Shown in pieces: positions 16,221-26,345 of a stretch of 64,000 nt of DNA; the first letter of the stretch is position 1; every line of letters begins with the position of its first letter. The notes under the pieces were generated by a model, which ran no database searches, was not told where the DNA came from, and saw nothing but the letters and a program-made list of their open reading frames with translations. The stretch comes from Amphibacillus xylanus NBRC 15112 (GTDB lineage: Bacteria > Bacillota > Bacilli > Bacillales > Amphibacillaceae), in the NCBI RefSeq assembly GCF_000307165.1, contig NC_018704.1:1054001-1118000 (forward strand), in the 5' to 3' direction. The position numbers and the translations under genes were made by a program.

Positions 16221-16901
16221 ATGGGGAAAAATCAACATATTATAATTAAAGGAACACGAGACGGCTTGACCCTTTATCTTGATGATTCCTGTTCTTTTGA
16301 TTACTTAATCAACGAACTTGATCAGATTCTCGCGCAAGATGAGTTAGATACTGAAGATTCATTAATTCGAATCAATATTCAATTAGGTAATCGTTACTTA
16401 CATAAAGAGCAAGAAGAAATTTTACGTGAACTCATTCGGAAGAAGAAAAAGTTAGTCGTTCAAACCATTGAATCAAATGTTATTCTTAAAGAGGATGCAA
16501 TTAAATGGAAAGAGGAAAATGAAGTTCGTATCATCGCTCGAACGATTCGTTCTGGACAAGAGGTGAGCATCACAGGTGATTTACTTTTAGTTGGTGATGT
16601 AAACCCAGGTGGTACGGTTAAAGCGACTGGGAACATCTTTATCCTAGGTAGTCTACAAGGGATTGCGCATGCTGGTTACAACGGAAATTTACAGGCTGTT
16701 ATTATGGCTTCCTACATGAATCCTGTCCAACTTAGAATTGCAAATTTATATAGCCGCTCACCTGATTACGAAACAGAGGGTGTATATATGGAATGTGGTT
16801 ATGTTGATGATTCAAATAAAATTATGATTGATCGACTACAAGTCGTAGCGAAGAAAAGACCTGAATTAAATGGGTTTGAGAGGAGTGTTTTAAATGGCTG
16901 A
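16221..16901 (+). CDS. minC: Septum site-determining protein MinC
   Basis: FtsZ inhibitor that blocks septation near the poles, 226 residues. The N-terminal domain (about 1-100) binds FtsZ; the C-terminal beta-helix (about 110-215) has the glycine-rich turns SGQEVSITGDLLLVGDVNPG and NIFILGSLQGIAHAG that bind MinD. ATG 16221 follows GGAGG; a TTG three bases earlier is an alternative. It overlaps minD by 8 bases. Confidence 0.95.
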   Translation: MGKNQHIIIKGTRDGLTLYLDDSCSFDYLINELDQILAQDELDTEDSLIRINIQLGNRYLHKEQEEILRELIRKKKKLVVQTIESNVILKEDAIKWKEENEVRIIARTIRSGQEVSITGDLLLVGDVNPGGTVKATGNIFILGSLQGIAHAGYNGNLQAVIMASYMNPVQLRIANLYSRSPDYETEGVYMECGYVDDSNKIMIDRLQVVAKKRPELNGFERSVLNG

Positions 16902-17691
16902 GGCTATTGTTATTACATCTGGAAAAGGTGGCGTTGGAAAAACGACAACTACAGCTAATTTAGGAACAGCACTTGCGCTGATGGATAAAAAAGTTTGTTT
17001 ACTAGATACAGATATTGGCTTGAGAAATTTAGATGTTGTGATGGGGTTAGAGAATCGGATAATTTATGACATCATTGATGTTTCATTGGGTAGATGTAAA
17101 TTAAAACAAGCGTTAATTAAAGATAAACGCTTTGACTATCTTTATTTATTACCTGCTGCTCAAACAAGTGATAAAAATGATTTAACACCAGAGGCGATGA
17201 TTGATATTATTGCTGAGTTAAAGCAGGAGTTCGATTACATATTAATCGATAGCCCCGCTGGAATTGAGCAAGGCTATAAAAATGCTGTTGCAGGCGCTGA
17301 TCATGCAATTGTTGTGACAACACCTGAAAAATCAAGTGTTCGTGATGCTGATCGAATTATTGGTCTTTTAGAGCAAGAAGATATTGAACCACCAAAATTA
17401 GTCGTTAACCGGATTCGTAACCATATGATGAAGACAGGTGACATGCTTTCAGTGGACGAAATCATCCAAGTATTGGCGATTGATTTGTTAGGTATTGTTG
17501 CTGATGATGATGAAGTCATTAAAGCATCAAATCATGGTGAGCCTGTTGCATTCCAACCGAATACAACAGCGTCTATTTCATATCGTAATATTGCGCGCCG
17601 AATTCTAGGTGAATCGGTACCACTACAATCATTTGAAGAAGAAAAAGGCATGTTCGCGAAAATGAAGAAATTTTTCGGTGGCGGCCGCTAA
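16894..17691 (+). CDS. minD: Septum site-determining ATPase MinD
   Basis: Membrane-associated ParA-type ATPase that recruits MinC to the pole; 265 residues. It has the deviant Walker A SGKGGVGKTTTTAN (about 8-21), DTDIGLRNLDVV and the IDSPAGIE Walker B-like motif. A C-terminal amphipathic membrane-targeting helix is seen in MFAKMKKFF. The last gene of the mreBCD-minCD operon, followed by a terminator. Confidence 0.97.
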   Translation: MAEAIVITSGKGGVGKTTTTANLGTALALMDKKVCLLDTDIGLRNLDVVMGLENRIIYDIIDVSLGRCKLKQALIKDKRFDYLYLLPAAQTSDKNDLTPEAMIDIIAELKQEFDYILIDSPAGIEQGYKNAVAGADHAIVVTTPEKSSVRDADRIIGLLEQEDIEPPKLVVNRIRNHMMKTGDMLSVDEIIQVLAIDLLGIVADDDEVIKASNHGEPVAFQPNTTASISYRNIARRILGESVPLQSFEEEKGMFAKMKKFFGGGR

Positions 17692-17712
17692 ATATTTTAT
17701 ACAGAACTAAAA

Positions 17713-17752
17713 AACACAGAATCTAGCTGCAAAGTTAATTCTGTGTTCTTTT
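17713..17752 (+). terminator. Terminator after minD
   Basis: AACACAGAAT (17713-17722) pairs with ATTCTGTGTT (17738-17747), followed by CTTTTG. The T tract is short. Confidence 0.7.
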
Positions 17753-17865
17753 GATTTATGGGAAAAATATCTATATTAGAAGTTGAAATGGACTGATTGA
17801 TTTAACTCATAATTTTCACTCACATGAATAAACTTGTACAAATGTGCTAATGAAGGTTGTGAGTC

Positions 17866-18585
17866 ATGATGAAACGAAATATTGATGAAGTTAGACGATC
17901 TTTAGCAAAGCGGAAAGCTGAAAAATTAAGACGAATCCAGAATCGCCCCGCTAGTCGATCTGTTAATCCGGCGCCGGCAACAGCAAATCCAAAACATCCA
18001 CTAACAGAACAATCAACGCCTCTGTTTGTTAAACAATTGATTGCTTCGGGAATCATCTTCTTGGTCGTGCTATTTTTTAACCATTTCGCGACACCAGAAA
18101 GTAATGTCCGACAATGGGTGATGGGACAGATGCGTGAAGATTTTCCATTTGCAACTGTTAACGTATGGTATCAAGAGCAATTTGGATCGCCATTGGGATT
18201 TTTTATGGATGAATACCGACCACCGGTATCGAACCATGATGTGCTTCCTGTAAATGGTGTAATCAATTCATCATATGACCTAAACGGGAAAGGCGTTATG
18301 ATCGAAGCGATTGATCAGCCTGAAGTCTTTGCGATCGAACAAGGTACAGTTATTTTTGCTGGAAATGATGCTCAAACGAAAAAAACAGTTGTGATTCAAC
18401 ATCCTGATCGGACAAAGTCGACATATGGATTTTTAGAAGACATTGAAGTAAGGCCGTATCAATTTGTCCAAGCTAGTCAATTAATAGGGATAACATCTAG
18501 TGAATTGCCTGTATATTTTTCGATTCAAAAAGGTCAGGAATATCTAGACCCAATTGAGGTTATTTCAATTAATGGGCAAAATTAA
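17866..18585 (+). CDS. spoIVFA: Stage IV sporulation protein FA (M23-like)
   Basis: Membrane protein in the outer forespore membrane that holds SpoIVFB inactive, together with BofA, until the SpoIVB signal arrives. It has 239 residues: a basic N-terminus (about 1-50), one membrane helix (about 54-72) and a C-terminal LytM/M23-like domain (about 140-235, VFAIEQGTVIFAG, VVIQHPDRTKSTYGFL). The usual HxH zinc ligands of active M23 enzymes are not evident, as is normal for this family. It overlaps spoIVFB by 14 bases. Confidence 0.88.
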   Translation: MMKRNIDEVRRSLAKRKAEKLRRIQNRPASRSVNPAPATANPKHPLTEQSTPLFVKQLIASGIIFLVVLFFNHFATPESNVRQWVMGQMREDFPFATVNVWYQEQFGSPLGFFMDEYRPPVSNHDVLPVNGVINSSYDLNGKGVMIEAIDQPEVFAIEQGTVIFAGNDAQTKKTVVIQHPDRTKSTYGFLEDIEVRPYQFVQASQLIGITSSELPVYFSIQKGQEYLDPIEVISINGQN

Positions 18586-19426
18586 CGATCGTTTTATATA
18601 TATACATCCGACATTTTGGTTTATTGTTGTTCTTTCGATATTGACAGGGATGTTCTATCACATTTTAATTATTTTTATTATTGTCACTTGGCATGAACTT
18701 GGACATTTTTTTATGGCGAAGTCTTTTAATTGGGAAATTAGACGAATTACACTTTGGATATTCGGTGGTGTAATGGAAACTGATGAACATTTAAACAAGC
18801 CATTAAATGAACAATTTCTCGTTACAATCGCAGGCCCAGTTCAACACCTATTGATTTTTCTTATTATATTATTATTAAAACAGACAACTCTTCTACTTCC
18901 AGAGCATCTAGCATTTGCTTATCAATATAATCTATTGATTTTATTCTTCAATTTTTTACCGATTTGGCCACTTGATGGTGGTAAGTTATTGAGTTTTATT
19001 TTTCATATTGTATCTCCATTTAAACGAGCACATCAATATACATTAATTTTTTCCTTTATGAGTATCTTTATCTTTCTGATTTGTATGATTAAATGGAGTC
19101 AAGCATTAGTTAACGTAGCTGTATTGATTACTTTCCTATTCTGGGAAAATAAATTAGAATGGAAACGGAGACTATATGTATATCAACGCTTTTTACTCGC
19201 TCGAATGAATCAACATATTAAAGAGAAAAAAATGCAGCCACTACTGTTTTTAAGTCACGTTAAACTAAAATCAGTATTTGAGCATTTTTATTTAAATAAA
19301 TTTCATCCAATTTTAATTCGAGACAAGCAAATCATAACAAGTGAACTAGACTGTCTAAACTATTATTTTAATCAAGGTCAGTATCATGCAACGCTATCTG
19401 ACTTAACGCAGCAAACAAAGAAATGA
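18572..19426 (+). CDS. spoIVFB: Stage IV sporulation intramembrane metalloprotease FB
   Basis: Site-2-type intramembrane protease that cleaves pro-sigma-K in the mother cell. It has 284 residues, several membrane helices, the zinc motif HELGH (about residues 41-45) and the third-ligand region NFLPIWPLDGGK (about 128-139). The C-terminal cytoplasmic part resembles a CBS-like domain. ATG 18572 overlaps spoIVFA; GAGG lies 12 bases upstream and an in-frame TTG at 18554 is less likely. The pair is conserved upstream of rng or rplU in Bacillaceae. Confidence 0.94.
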   Translation: MGKINDRFIYIHPTFWFIVVLSILTGMFYHILIIFIIVTWHELGHFFMAKSFNWEIRRITLWIFGGVMETDEHLNKPLNEQFLVTIAGPVQHLLIFLIILLLKQTTLLLPEHLAFAYQYNLLILFFNFLPIWPLDGGKLLSFIFHIVSPFKRAHQYTLIFSFMSIFIFLICMIKWSQALVNVAVLITFLFWENKLEWKRRLYVYQRFLLARMNQHIKEKKMQPLLFLSHVKLKSVFEHFYLNKFHPILIRDKQIITSELDCLNYYFNQGQYHATLSDLTQQTKK

Positions 19427-19436
19427 GGACTAAAGA

Positions 19437-20888
19437 ATGCTCGATCTAATTTTACTAACAAAAACAACAGAAAAAATTGGTCTTGTACAAAACAAACATG
19501 ACATTTTAGAGTTAGCGATCGATCGGCCAGATCAATCACAACAATTGGGTTCAATTTTTTTAGGAAAAGTGGTCACAGTTGACCAAAGCTTGCAAGCTGT
19601 GTTTGTCGATATTGGACAAGCTCAGCTTGCTTATTTAGAGAAGAAAGAAATTCCGCAATTTCGTAAAGATCAGACACAATCCATTGAATCTTTGTTATAT
19701 GAAGGACAATCGATCATAGTGCAGATTATTAAAGATGCTTATCAAGACAAAGGTGCACGTCTAACGATGAATATCACGATAGCAAATCACGCCCTCGTCT
19801 ATTTACCATACGGAAATTATCTAGCTGTATCAAAAAAACTAAAACAAACACAAGCAGATCATTTAAAGGAGCAGCTCGCACCTATATGTGAAGCGGAAGA
19901 GGGGCTTGTCATTCGTACTGCTGCTGAACAATATTCGATTGATCAGCTTGCTGATCAGATTAGTCAGCTAAGATTATTTTGGCAAACTTTATTAACAAAA
20001 GCAGATAAACAGCGTCCACCTCAAATGATTTATGAAGATCATCTCATTACAGATCGGTTGATTAGAAAATTTTCCTTTGAGCAAATTAATCAAATTTATG
20101 TTGATCAAGCTGTAATTGCCAATCAGATTAAAGCCCGTTATCCTGAACTCGAACATAAAATAAGCTGGGAAAAACAGATAGACTCAATTTTACATATGCC
20201 TGTCGACGCACTTTTTCAGTCTATTATTCAAAGTGAGGTCGTTTGTGATTCAGGCGTTACTTTAGTTATTGATCACACTGAAGCGTTAACTGTGATCGAT
20301 GTGAATTCATCAGGATTTACAGGAAAGATGAATCAGTATAATTTTTCTTATAAAGTAAATCAGATTGCTTTGAAGGAGATTGTTAAGCAAATCCGCTTAA
20401 GAAATATTTCAGGTATGATTGTCGTCGATTTTTTACGTATGAAAGATAGGAAATCTCAGCAGTCAATCGTTCAACAGTTTAAGCAAGCGGTTAATGTTGA
20501 TCCAGTTCGGACTCAAATTTACGGTTTTACTGATTTGGGGTTATTTGAGCTAACGAGGAAACGTGAAGCACCTCCACATGCCTTAAGTTTATCGAAGCGA
20601 TTAATTGAGCTTAGAGATTTTACGCTCGAGAGTAAAGTTTATCAGTTGGAGCGCAAGCTGATTGCCACAACTGATGAAGCTGTGCTTGTAGAGGTAACAA
20701 GAGAGTTTCGAAAAATGTGGGATCAATTGATCGACAGCAAAATCTTTAGTCAGCACGTACAAACAGAGGTGAATTTTTTAGAATCTAAAGGGGTTAAAGA
20801 TTATCATATTAAGCGCTCTGGATCGTCTGAATTGATCAACGAATTTATCTATGAAAATAAAAAACTTAAAGTTGACAAGCTGAATTAG
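19437..20888 (+). CDS. rng: Ribonuclease G/E family protein
   Basis: Endoribonuclease of the RNase E/G family, acting in mRNA decay and rRNA maturation; 483 residues. An S1-like RNA-binding part (about 35-115, GSIFLGKVVTVDQSLQAVFVD) is followed by the DNase I-like catalytic core. The two catalytic aspartates are in VIDHTEALTVIDVNSS (about 280-295) and MIVVDFLRM (about 326-334). The zinc-link CPxCxG motif expected after the second aspartate is missing: the segment reads LTRKREAPPHALSLSKRLIEL. It lies between spoIVFB and rplU; B. subtilis lacks this gene here. Confidence 0.88.
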   Translation: MLDLILLTKTTEKIGLVQNKHDILELAIDRPDQSQQLGSIFLGKVVTVDQSLQAVFVDIGQAQLAYLEKKEIPQFRKDQTQSIESLLYEGQSIIVQIIKDAYQDKGARLTMNITIANHALVYLPYGNYLAVSKKLKQTQADHLKEQLAPICEAEEGLVIRTAAEQYSIDQLADQISQLRLFWQTLLTKADKQRPPQMIYEDHLITDRLIRKFSFEQINQIYVDQAVIANQIKARYPELEHKISWEKQIDSILHMPVDALFQSIIQSEVVCDSGVTLVIDHTEALTVIDVNSSGFTGKMNQYNFSYKVNQIALKEIVKQIRLRNISGMIVVDFLRMKDRKSQQSIVQQFKQAVNVDPVRTQIYGFTDLGLFELTRKREAPPHALSLSKRLIELRDFTLESKVYQLERKLIATTDEAVLVEVTREFRKMWDQLIDSKIFSQHVQTEVNFLESKGVKDYHIKRSGSSELINEFIYENKKLKVDKLN

Positions 20889-20901
20889 AACGTGGTATTA
20901 T
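20872..20901 (+). promoter_or_regulatory. Promoter of rplU-prp-rpmA
   Basis: TTGACA (20872-20877), an 18-base spacer and TATTAT (20896-20901), overlapping the 3' end of rng. It drives the L21 leader transcript. Confidence 0.75.
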
Positions 20902-20909
20902 CTTAATGT

Positions 20910-21012
20910 TATACAAGGCAAGTAGCACCCGATGCTACAACCGCACAGAACAGGTTTTAAGCGAAAGTCCGCACCTGTGATGGCGAGTCTTAGTTACTTT
21001 AGGGAGGTGCAA
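20910..21012 (+). promoter_or_regulatory. L21 leader (rplU 5' UTR element)
   Basis: A structured leader of about 100 bases before rplU, including CAAGTAGCACCCGATGCTAC, a probable GCAC/GTGC-flanked stem (CCGCAC...GTGATGGCG) and the AGGGAGGTGC ribosome-binding site. Position and sequence style fit the ribosomal protein L21 leader family of Firmicutes, which mediates autogenous control. Boundaries are approximate. Confidence 0.6.
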
Positions 21013-21015
21013 TAT

Positions 21016-21324
21016 ATGTACGCAATTATTGAAACTGGTGGAAAACAACTTCGTGTTGAGGAAGGCCAAGAAATCTACGTAGAAAAATTGGCTGCTGAAG
21101 CTGGCGATTCTGTAACTTTTGACAAAGTTCTTTTTGTAGGTGGTGACGATGTTAAAGTTGGTGCACCATTTGTTGAAGGAGCAACAGTTACAGGTAAAGT
21201 TGAAAAACAAGGTCGTCAGAAGAAAATTACTGTTTATAAGTTCAAACGTCGTAAGAACTATAGCCGTAAGCAAGGTCACCGTCAGCCTTACACAAAAGTG
21301 ACAATTGAAAAAATCAACGCATAA
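21016..21324 (+). CDS. rplU: 50S ribosomal protein L21
   Basis: Large-subunit ribosomal protein L21, 102 residues, starting [17 protein letters not shown] and containing the basic [15 protein letters not shown] segment that binds 23S rRNA. The ATG at 21016 follows a strong AGGGAGG. An upstream in-frame extension is rejected because it runs through the leader RNA. Conserved operon rplU-prp-rpmA. Confidence 0.98.
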   Translation: MYAIIETGGKQLRVEEGQEIYVEKLAAEAGDSVTFDKVLFVGGDDVKVGAPFVEGATVTGKVEKQGRQKKITVYKFKRRKNYSRKQGHRQPYTKVTIEKINA

Positions 21325-21335
21325 GGTTGATTCTA

Positions 21336-21668
21336 ATGATTAAAGTTAAAATTAATCGAAACGATTCTGGAAATATTACTGCTTATGAACTGAGCGGGCA
21401 TGCCAATAGCGGACCTTATGGTTATGATTTGGTCTGTGCAGCTGTTTCCGCGGTTGCCTTTGGTATGACAAACGCAGTGATTAAGTTAACTGAGATCGAG
21501 CCTATAATTGATCAAGGCGGTCAAGGTGGTTATTTAAAAGTCGTTCTTCCTGATAATATAACAGATCAAGCGCTTGAAAAAGCAGGTCTATTACTTGAAG
21601 GAATGTTAACAAGCTTACAAACCATTGAACGTGATTATGGTCAATATATATCCATCTCTGAAAAATAG
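21336..21668 (+). CDS. prp: Ribosomal-processing cysteine protease Prp
   Basis: Cysteine protease that removes the N-terminal extension of ribosomal protein L27 in Firmicutes; 110 residues (YsxB family). The catalytic His and Cys lie in [19 protein letters not shown] (about residues 20-38), the family signature. Its substrate is the next gene, rpmA, whose product carries the extension. Confidence 0.95.
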   Translation: MIKVKINRNDSGNITAYELSGHANSGPYGYDLVCAAVSAVAFGMTNAVIKLTEIEPIIDQGGQGGYLKVVLPDNITDQALEKAGLLLEGMLTSLQTIERDYGQYISISEK

Positions 21669-21682
21669 GGAGGTGCAATTCA

Positions 21683-21973
21683 ATGTTACGTTTAGATTTA
21701 CAATTCTTCGCATCTAAAAAAGGTGCAGGTAGTACGAGAAACGGTCGTGACTCTCATGCTAAGCGTTTAGGCGCAAAACGTGCTGATGGTCAAGTCGTTA
21801 CAGGTGGATCTATCCTTTATCGCCAACGTGGAACTAAAGTTTACCCTGGTGCTAACGTAGGTCGTGGTGGGGATGATACATTGTATGCAAAAACTGATGG
21901 TATCGTACGTTTTGAGCGTGTAGGACGTAATCGTAAGCGTGTAAGTGTATACCCAGTTGCACAAGAAGCATAA
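21683..21973 (+). CDS. rpmA: 50S ribosomal protein L27 with cleavable N-terminus
   Basis: Large-subunit ribosomal protein L27, 96 residues. It begins [18 protein letters not shown]: the [10 protein letters not shown] extension is the Prp cleavage site, exposing the N-terminus that reaches the peptidyl transferase centre. GGAGGTG precedes the start. A strong terminator follows. Confidence 0.98.
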   Translation: MLRLDLQFFASKKGAGSTRNGRDSHAKRLGAKRADGQVVTGGSILYRQRGTKVYPGANVGRGGDDTLYAKTDGIVRFERVGRNRKRVSVYPVAQEA

Positions 21974-21984
21974 AACAATAAATA

Positions 21985-22028
21985 AAAGCTTATCTTAAAA
22001 TGATGAATTTTTAAGATAAGCTTTTTTT
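21985..22028 (+). terminator. Terminator after rpmA
   Basis: AAAGCTTATCTTAAAA (21985-22000) pairs with TTTTTAAGATAAGCTTT (from 22008), ending in a run of seven T residues. Confidence 0.92.
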
Positions 22029-22050
22029 GATGGAAAATATATTAATCTTT

Positions 22051-22460
22051 AACGTTTGATCTAAAAAAGAGCTCAAAGGTTAAGGATAAAGCAGTAATCA
22101 TAAACGTTTGATCTAAAAAAGAGCTCAAAGGTTAAGGATAAAGCAGTAATCATAAACGTTTGATCTAAAAAAGTGCTCAAAGGTTAAAGATAATGCGGTA
22201 ATCTTTAACGTTTAAGCCAAAAAAGTGCCAAAAGGTTGAAGATACGCCTATAATCTTAAACGTTTGGTTCGAAAAAGTACTCAAATGTTAAAGATATACC
22301 CGTAATCATAAACGTTTTGTCCGAAAAATGTCCCAAAGGTTGAAGATACCGCGTTAATCATTAACGTTTGAGCCAGAAAAGTGCCCAAATGTTGAAGATA
22401 CCGCATTAATCTTAAACGTTTGGCCCAAAATGTTTCCCAAAGGTTGAAGATTTTCGCTAC
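22051..22460 (+). repeat. Tandem array: eight units, exact 52-bp period
   Basis: The word AACG(TTT) recurs at 22051, 22103, 22155, 22207, 22259, 22311, 22363 and 22415, always 52 bases apart. Units 1 and 2 are almost identical; later units diverge to perhaps 70%, and the eighth fades near 22450. Each unit has the form AACGTTTGR...CYCAAAGGTT...GATA...TAATC. The two arms can pair as an 8-9 bp hairpin with a G opposite G or U at the fourth position. No open frame or unique spacers are present, so this is a minisatellite and not a CRISPR array. It fills the gap between rpmA and the spo0B promoter. Confidence 0.95.
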
Positions 22461-22514
22461 TCAATATCTACTACTTAGAATTTTGCTCATAGAATTGACA
22501 CGATTAAATTAATT

Positions 22515-22543
22515 TTTACGAAAGATGAATTGTTTGTTATAAT
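22515..22543 (+). promoter_or_regulatory. Extended -10 promoter of spo0B-obg
   Basis: TGT-TATAAT (22535-22543) is a perfect extended -10; TTTACG (22515-22520) is a modest -35 at 17 bases. It lies 31 bases before the spo0B ATG and just after the tandem repeats. A TTGACA at 22495 lacks a suitably spaced -10. Confidence 0.7.
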
Positions 22544-22573
22544 TTTCTTATTATAACGTAGGTGGTGCGGAAA

Positions 22574-23095
22574 ATGAATGAGCGCGAAGCCATTGATTTG
22601 TTAAAACATTATCGACATCGGTACGCAAACTTTTTGCAATTAATCATTAGTTACGCTCAACTTGGGAAACTAGATGTTGTTCAGGAAAAAGCAGCAGATT
22701 TAATTAAGATTATGGGAGAGGATCAGAGATTTCACAATTTACCATTGCCGAAAACAATTGTTACGATACTGCAATTAAATAGTGAAAAATCCGGTTTAGA
22801 ATGGACGCCTATTGTTGATTGTGAAAAGAGTCCAATCACAGATGATCAACAAGTATCTGAAATAATCAATGAAATTCATCAACACATCAATGAACAAACA
22901 ATGAATTTATCAGTTTATCATGGTACAATAACATTTCAACAAAAGAAATCAGAACCGTTTAAACTATTGTTCGTTTGTGAAGGTAATTTTCAGGAGAAAA
23001 ATCAAACGATAGCAGCTTTAGAAAAAATCGATCGAATTGAGATAGAAGAAGCAACAAATGAAAAATTAAGTTTTAATTGGACTGCACATGAATAA
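22574..23095 (+). CDS. spo0B: Sporulation phosphotransferase Spo0B
   Basis: Phosphorelay protein that moves phosphate from Spo0F to Spo0A; 173 residues. The phospho-acceptor His lies in LLKHYRHRYANFLQLIISY (about 6-24), the helical-hairpin signature equivalent to the HDWMN region of the B. subtilis protein. The rest is poorly conserved, as in other Spo0B proteins. ATG 22574 is chosen over two tandem GTG codons that overlap the GGTGG ribosome-binding site. obg follows 12 bases downstream, the usual arrangement. Confidence 0.88.
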   Translation: MNEREAIDLLKHYRHRYANFLQLIISYAQLGKLDVVQEKAADLIKIMGEDQRFHNLPLPKTIVTILQLNSEKSGLEWTPIVDCEKSPITDDQQVSEIINEIHQHINEQTMNLSVYHGTITFQQKKSEPFKLLFVCEGNFQEKNQTIAALEKIDRIEIEEATNEKLSFNWTAHE

Positions 23096-24388
<1,293 letters not shown>

Positions 24389-24428
24389 GTTCGTTCTGTT
24401 GATTTCACTGTAGTGGGGGAATTTGGCC

Positions 24429-24878
24429 GTGGAAAATGAACGTAAAACATTCTATTTGGTTCGTGGGGATTTTCTACCAGAAGCGATGCGTAAGACTTTA
24501 GATGTTAAAGAACAATTGGAACGTGGAAAAGCTAAGTCGGTTTACGAGGCGGTAAAAAAAGCAGACCTGTCTCGTAGTGCATTTTATAAATATCGCGATG
24601 CAGTTTTTCCACTTCAATCAATCCAGCATACACAAATTATGACGTTGTTTTTTCATTTAGCTGATCAATCAGGCACGTTATCACGATTATTAGATATCGT
24701 GGCAAAAGCTGGTGGGAATATTTTAACGATTCATCAGACGATTCCGATACATGGCAAGGCTAATGTGACCTTGTCTTTAGATGTAGAACACTTAACTATT
24801 GATCTAGATCAATTAATTATTCAACTGAAGGAAGAAGAATATGTCGAACGAGTCGATATTTTAAGTTCGGGTATGTAG
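24429..24878 (+). CDS. pheB: ACT domain protein PheB
   Basis: Small ACT-domain protein of 149 residues (YszB/PheB family) between obg and pheA. The N-terminal half (about 1-65) is helical with [20 protein letters not shown], resembling a helix-turn-helix; the C-terminal ACT domain (about 72-147) suggests amino acid binding. GTG 24429 fits the GGGGGA site better than the TTG at 24423. Its biochemical role is not settled; the neighbour pheA hints at phenylalanine sensing. Confidence 0.9.
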   Translation: MENERKTFYLVRGDFLPEAMRKTLDVKEQLERGKAKSVYEAVKKADLSRSAFYKYRDAVFPLQSIQHTQIMTLFFHLADQSGTLSRLLDIVAKAGGNILTIHQTIPIHGKANVTLSLDVEHLTIDLDQLIIQLKEEEYVERVDILSSGM

Positions 24879-24902
24879 AGAATTGGATAGGGGGAGATCC
24901 GG

Positions 24903-25763
24903 ATGCCATATGCCGTTGGTTATTTAGGTCCAAAGGGGACATTCACACAAAAAGCAGTCGATGCTTTATTTCCTGATCAAGATGCGGTTAGCTATCAAAC
25001 GATACCCGCATGCATTGATGCAGTTAAGCATGGTCATGTAAAATATAGTGTTGTACCATTAGAAAACACACTTGAAGGCACTGTTAATTTAACGCTAGAT
25101 TATTTAATCATTGAAAAGAGCTTAAAAATTGCCAGTGAACTAGTCGTGCCTGTTGAACAACATTTTATGGTTCATCCAAAGCATAAAGATCGTTGGCAAG
25201 AGATGAAATTTGTTTATTCACATCCACATGCACTTGCTCAATGTCACCAGTTCTTAAATAATGACATGCGACATGCGACTGCTGAAACCTTTGCTTCCAC
25301 TGGAGCTGCGGCTAAATATGTGAGCGAAAATCCAGATTTAGAAATCGCCGCAATTGCAAATGATCAGGCGGCGAAAGAATATAATTTATCGATTGTTAAA
25401 GCAAATATTCATGATTTTGCTAATAATGAAACGCGATTTATTGTTCTTAGTAAAAACGGTAGCGAGATAAGCATGGATGGATTAGTGTTAAAAGGTTATA
25501 AAACCAAAGTGATGATTTCGTTACCAACTGACCATGCAGGAGCTCTTCATCAAGTGTTATCTGCATTTGCCTGGCGACGAATCAACTTGTCAAAAATCGA
25601 ATCGCGCCCAATGAAGACAGGGCTTGGACGCTATTATTTCATTATTGACATCGATCAAAAAATGGATGATATTTTAATTCCAAATACAATTGCAGAGATA
25701 GAAGCGATTGGCTGTCATGTAGAGCTACTTGGGAGCTATCCTTACTATTCAATCTCAAAATAA
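24903..25763 (+). CDS. pheA: Prephenate dehydratase
   Basis: Converts prephenate to phenylpyruvate in phenylalanine synthesis; 286 residues. Catalytic domain about 1-180 begins YLGPKGTFTQKAV and has VPLENTLEGTV and the TRF motif (ANNETRFIVLS). A C-terminal ACT domain (about 200-280, with ESRPMKTGLGRYYF) gives feedback inhibition by phenylalanine. It is a monofunctional enzyme, as usual in Bacillota. Confidence 0.97.
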   Translation: MPYAVGYLGPKGTFTQKAVDALFPDQDAVSYQTIPACIDAVKHGHVKYSVVPLENTLEGTVNLTLDYLIIEKSLKIASELVVPVEQHFMVHPKHKDRWQEMKFVYSHPHALAQCHQFLNNDMRHATAETFASTGAAAKYVSENPDLEIAAIANDQAAKEYNLSIVKANIHDFANNETRFIVLSKNGSEISMDGLVLKGYKTKVMISLPTDHAGALHQVLSAFAWRRINLSKIESRPMKTGLGRYYFIIDIDQKMDDILIPNTIAEIEAIGCHVELLGSYPYYSISK

Positions 25764-25769
25764 CTTAAA

Positions 25770-25806
25770 AAAACACTGTGTGAATGATCAAGTCACACAG
25801 TGTTTT
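25770..25806. terminator. Bidirectional terminator, pheA / niaR
   Basis: AAAACACTGTGTGA (25770-25783) pairs with TCACACAGTGTTTT (25793-25806), with A and T tracts on both sides. It serves the convergent genes pheA and niaR. Confidence 0.92.
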
Positions 25807-26345
25807 TATTCTTTAACGATAAAACCTTTTTGCTTTAATGCTTGGTAAGCTGCATCAAGCTTTGCTTCAGATTCAGCCTCTAGCGTATGAAGGTGGATGC
25901 CGTCTGTTAATTCAGATAGATAAGAGGCATTTTTGTCATGGATATCTTTAATAAATTGCTTCACATCATGACGATCACTTACCATAACTTGCGCTCTAAG
26001 TTCACCGTAAAATGGATGCTCGACGATGACATCTTTTACTGTTACCCCTTGATCAACAATACAATCTAATTCTTCTTTCGTTTGCTCTGGTCGGTGTTTA
26101 ACGACAACGACCCGTTCGTACTTTTCAATATCATTTATGTCTTTCAATAATAAATAGCCACGACTAGTTGATATGATTGTAGTGTTTTTTGCTTTTAACA
26201 AAGAAATATCTTGAACAATAACTTGGCGACTTACGCCTGCTCGCTCTGCAAGCTCACTTCCTGTTAACGGTTCTTCACTATTACTCAACCACTCTATAAT
26301 AGCTTCACGTCGTTCTTTTCCAATTAGTTTTTCTTTTTTACTCAT
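25806..26345 (-). CDS. niaR: Niacin-responsive transcriptional repressor NiaR
   Basis: Repressor of NAD-synthesis and niacin-transport genes (YrxA family), 179 residues. An N-terminal HTH_11 domain (about 8-60, RREAIIEWLSNSEEPLTGSEL) is followed by the 3H domain with three conserved histidines (VVKHRPEQ, VEHPFYGEL, TDGIHLHTLEAES), which bind metal and nicotinate. ATG 26345 has AGGAG 8 bases upstream. The NAD synthetase gene nadE lies 1.4 kb away, a plausible member of the same metabolic group. Confidence 0.92.
   Translation of the reverse strand: MSKKEKLIGKERREAIIEWLSNSEEPLTGSELAERAGVSRQVIVQDISLLKAKNTTIISTSRGYLLLKDINDIEKYERVVVVKHRPEQTKEELDCIVDQGVTVKDVIVEHPFYGELRAQVMVSDRHDVKQFIKDIHDKNASYLSELTDGIHLHTLEAESEAKLDAAYQALKQKGFIVKE

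Noticed and set aside
20932-21015. N-terminal extension of L21
   Set aside because: The in-frame sequence runs through the L21 leader RNA; the conserved protein starts at MYAIIETGG with an ideal ribosome-binding site.
22051-22460. CRISPR array
   Set aside because: The whole 52-bp unit repeats with gradual drift; there are no unique spacers, and no cas genes occur in the window.
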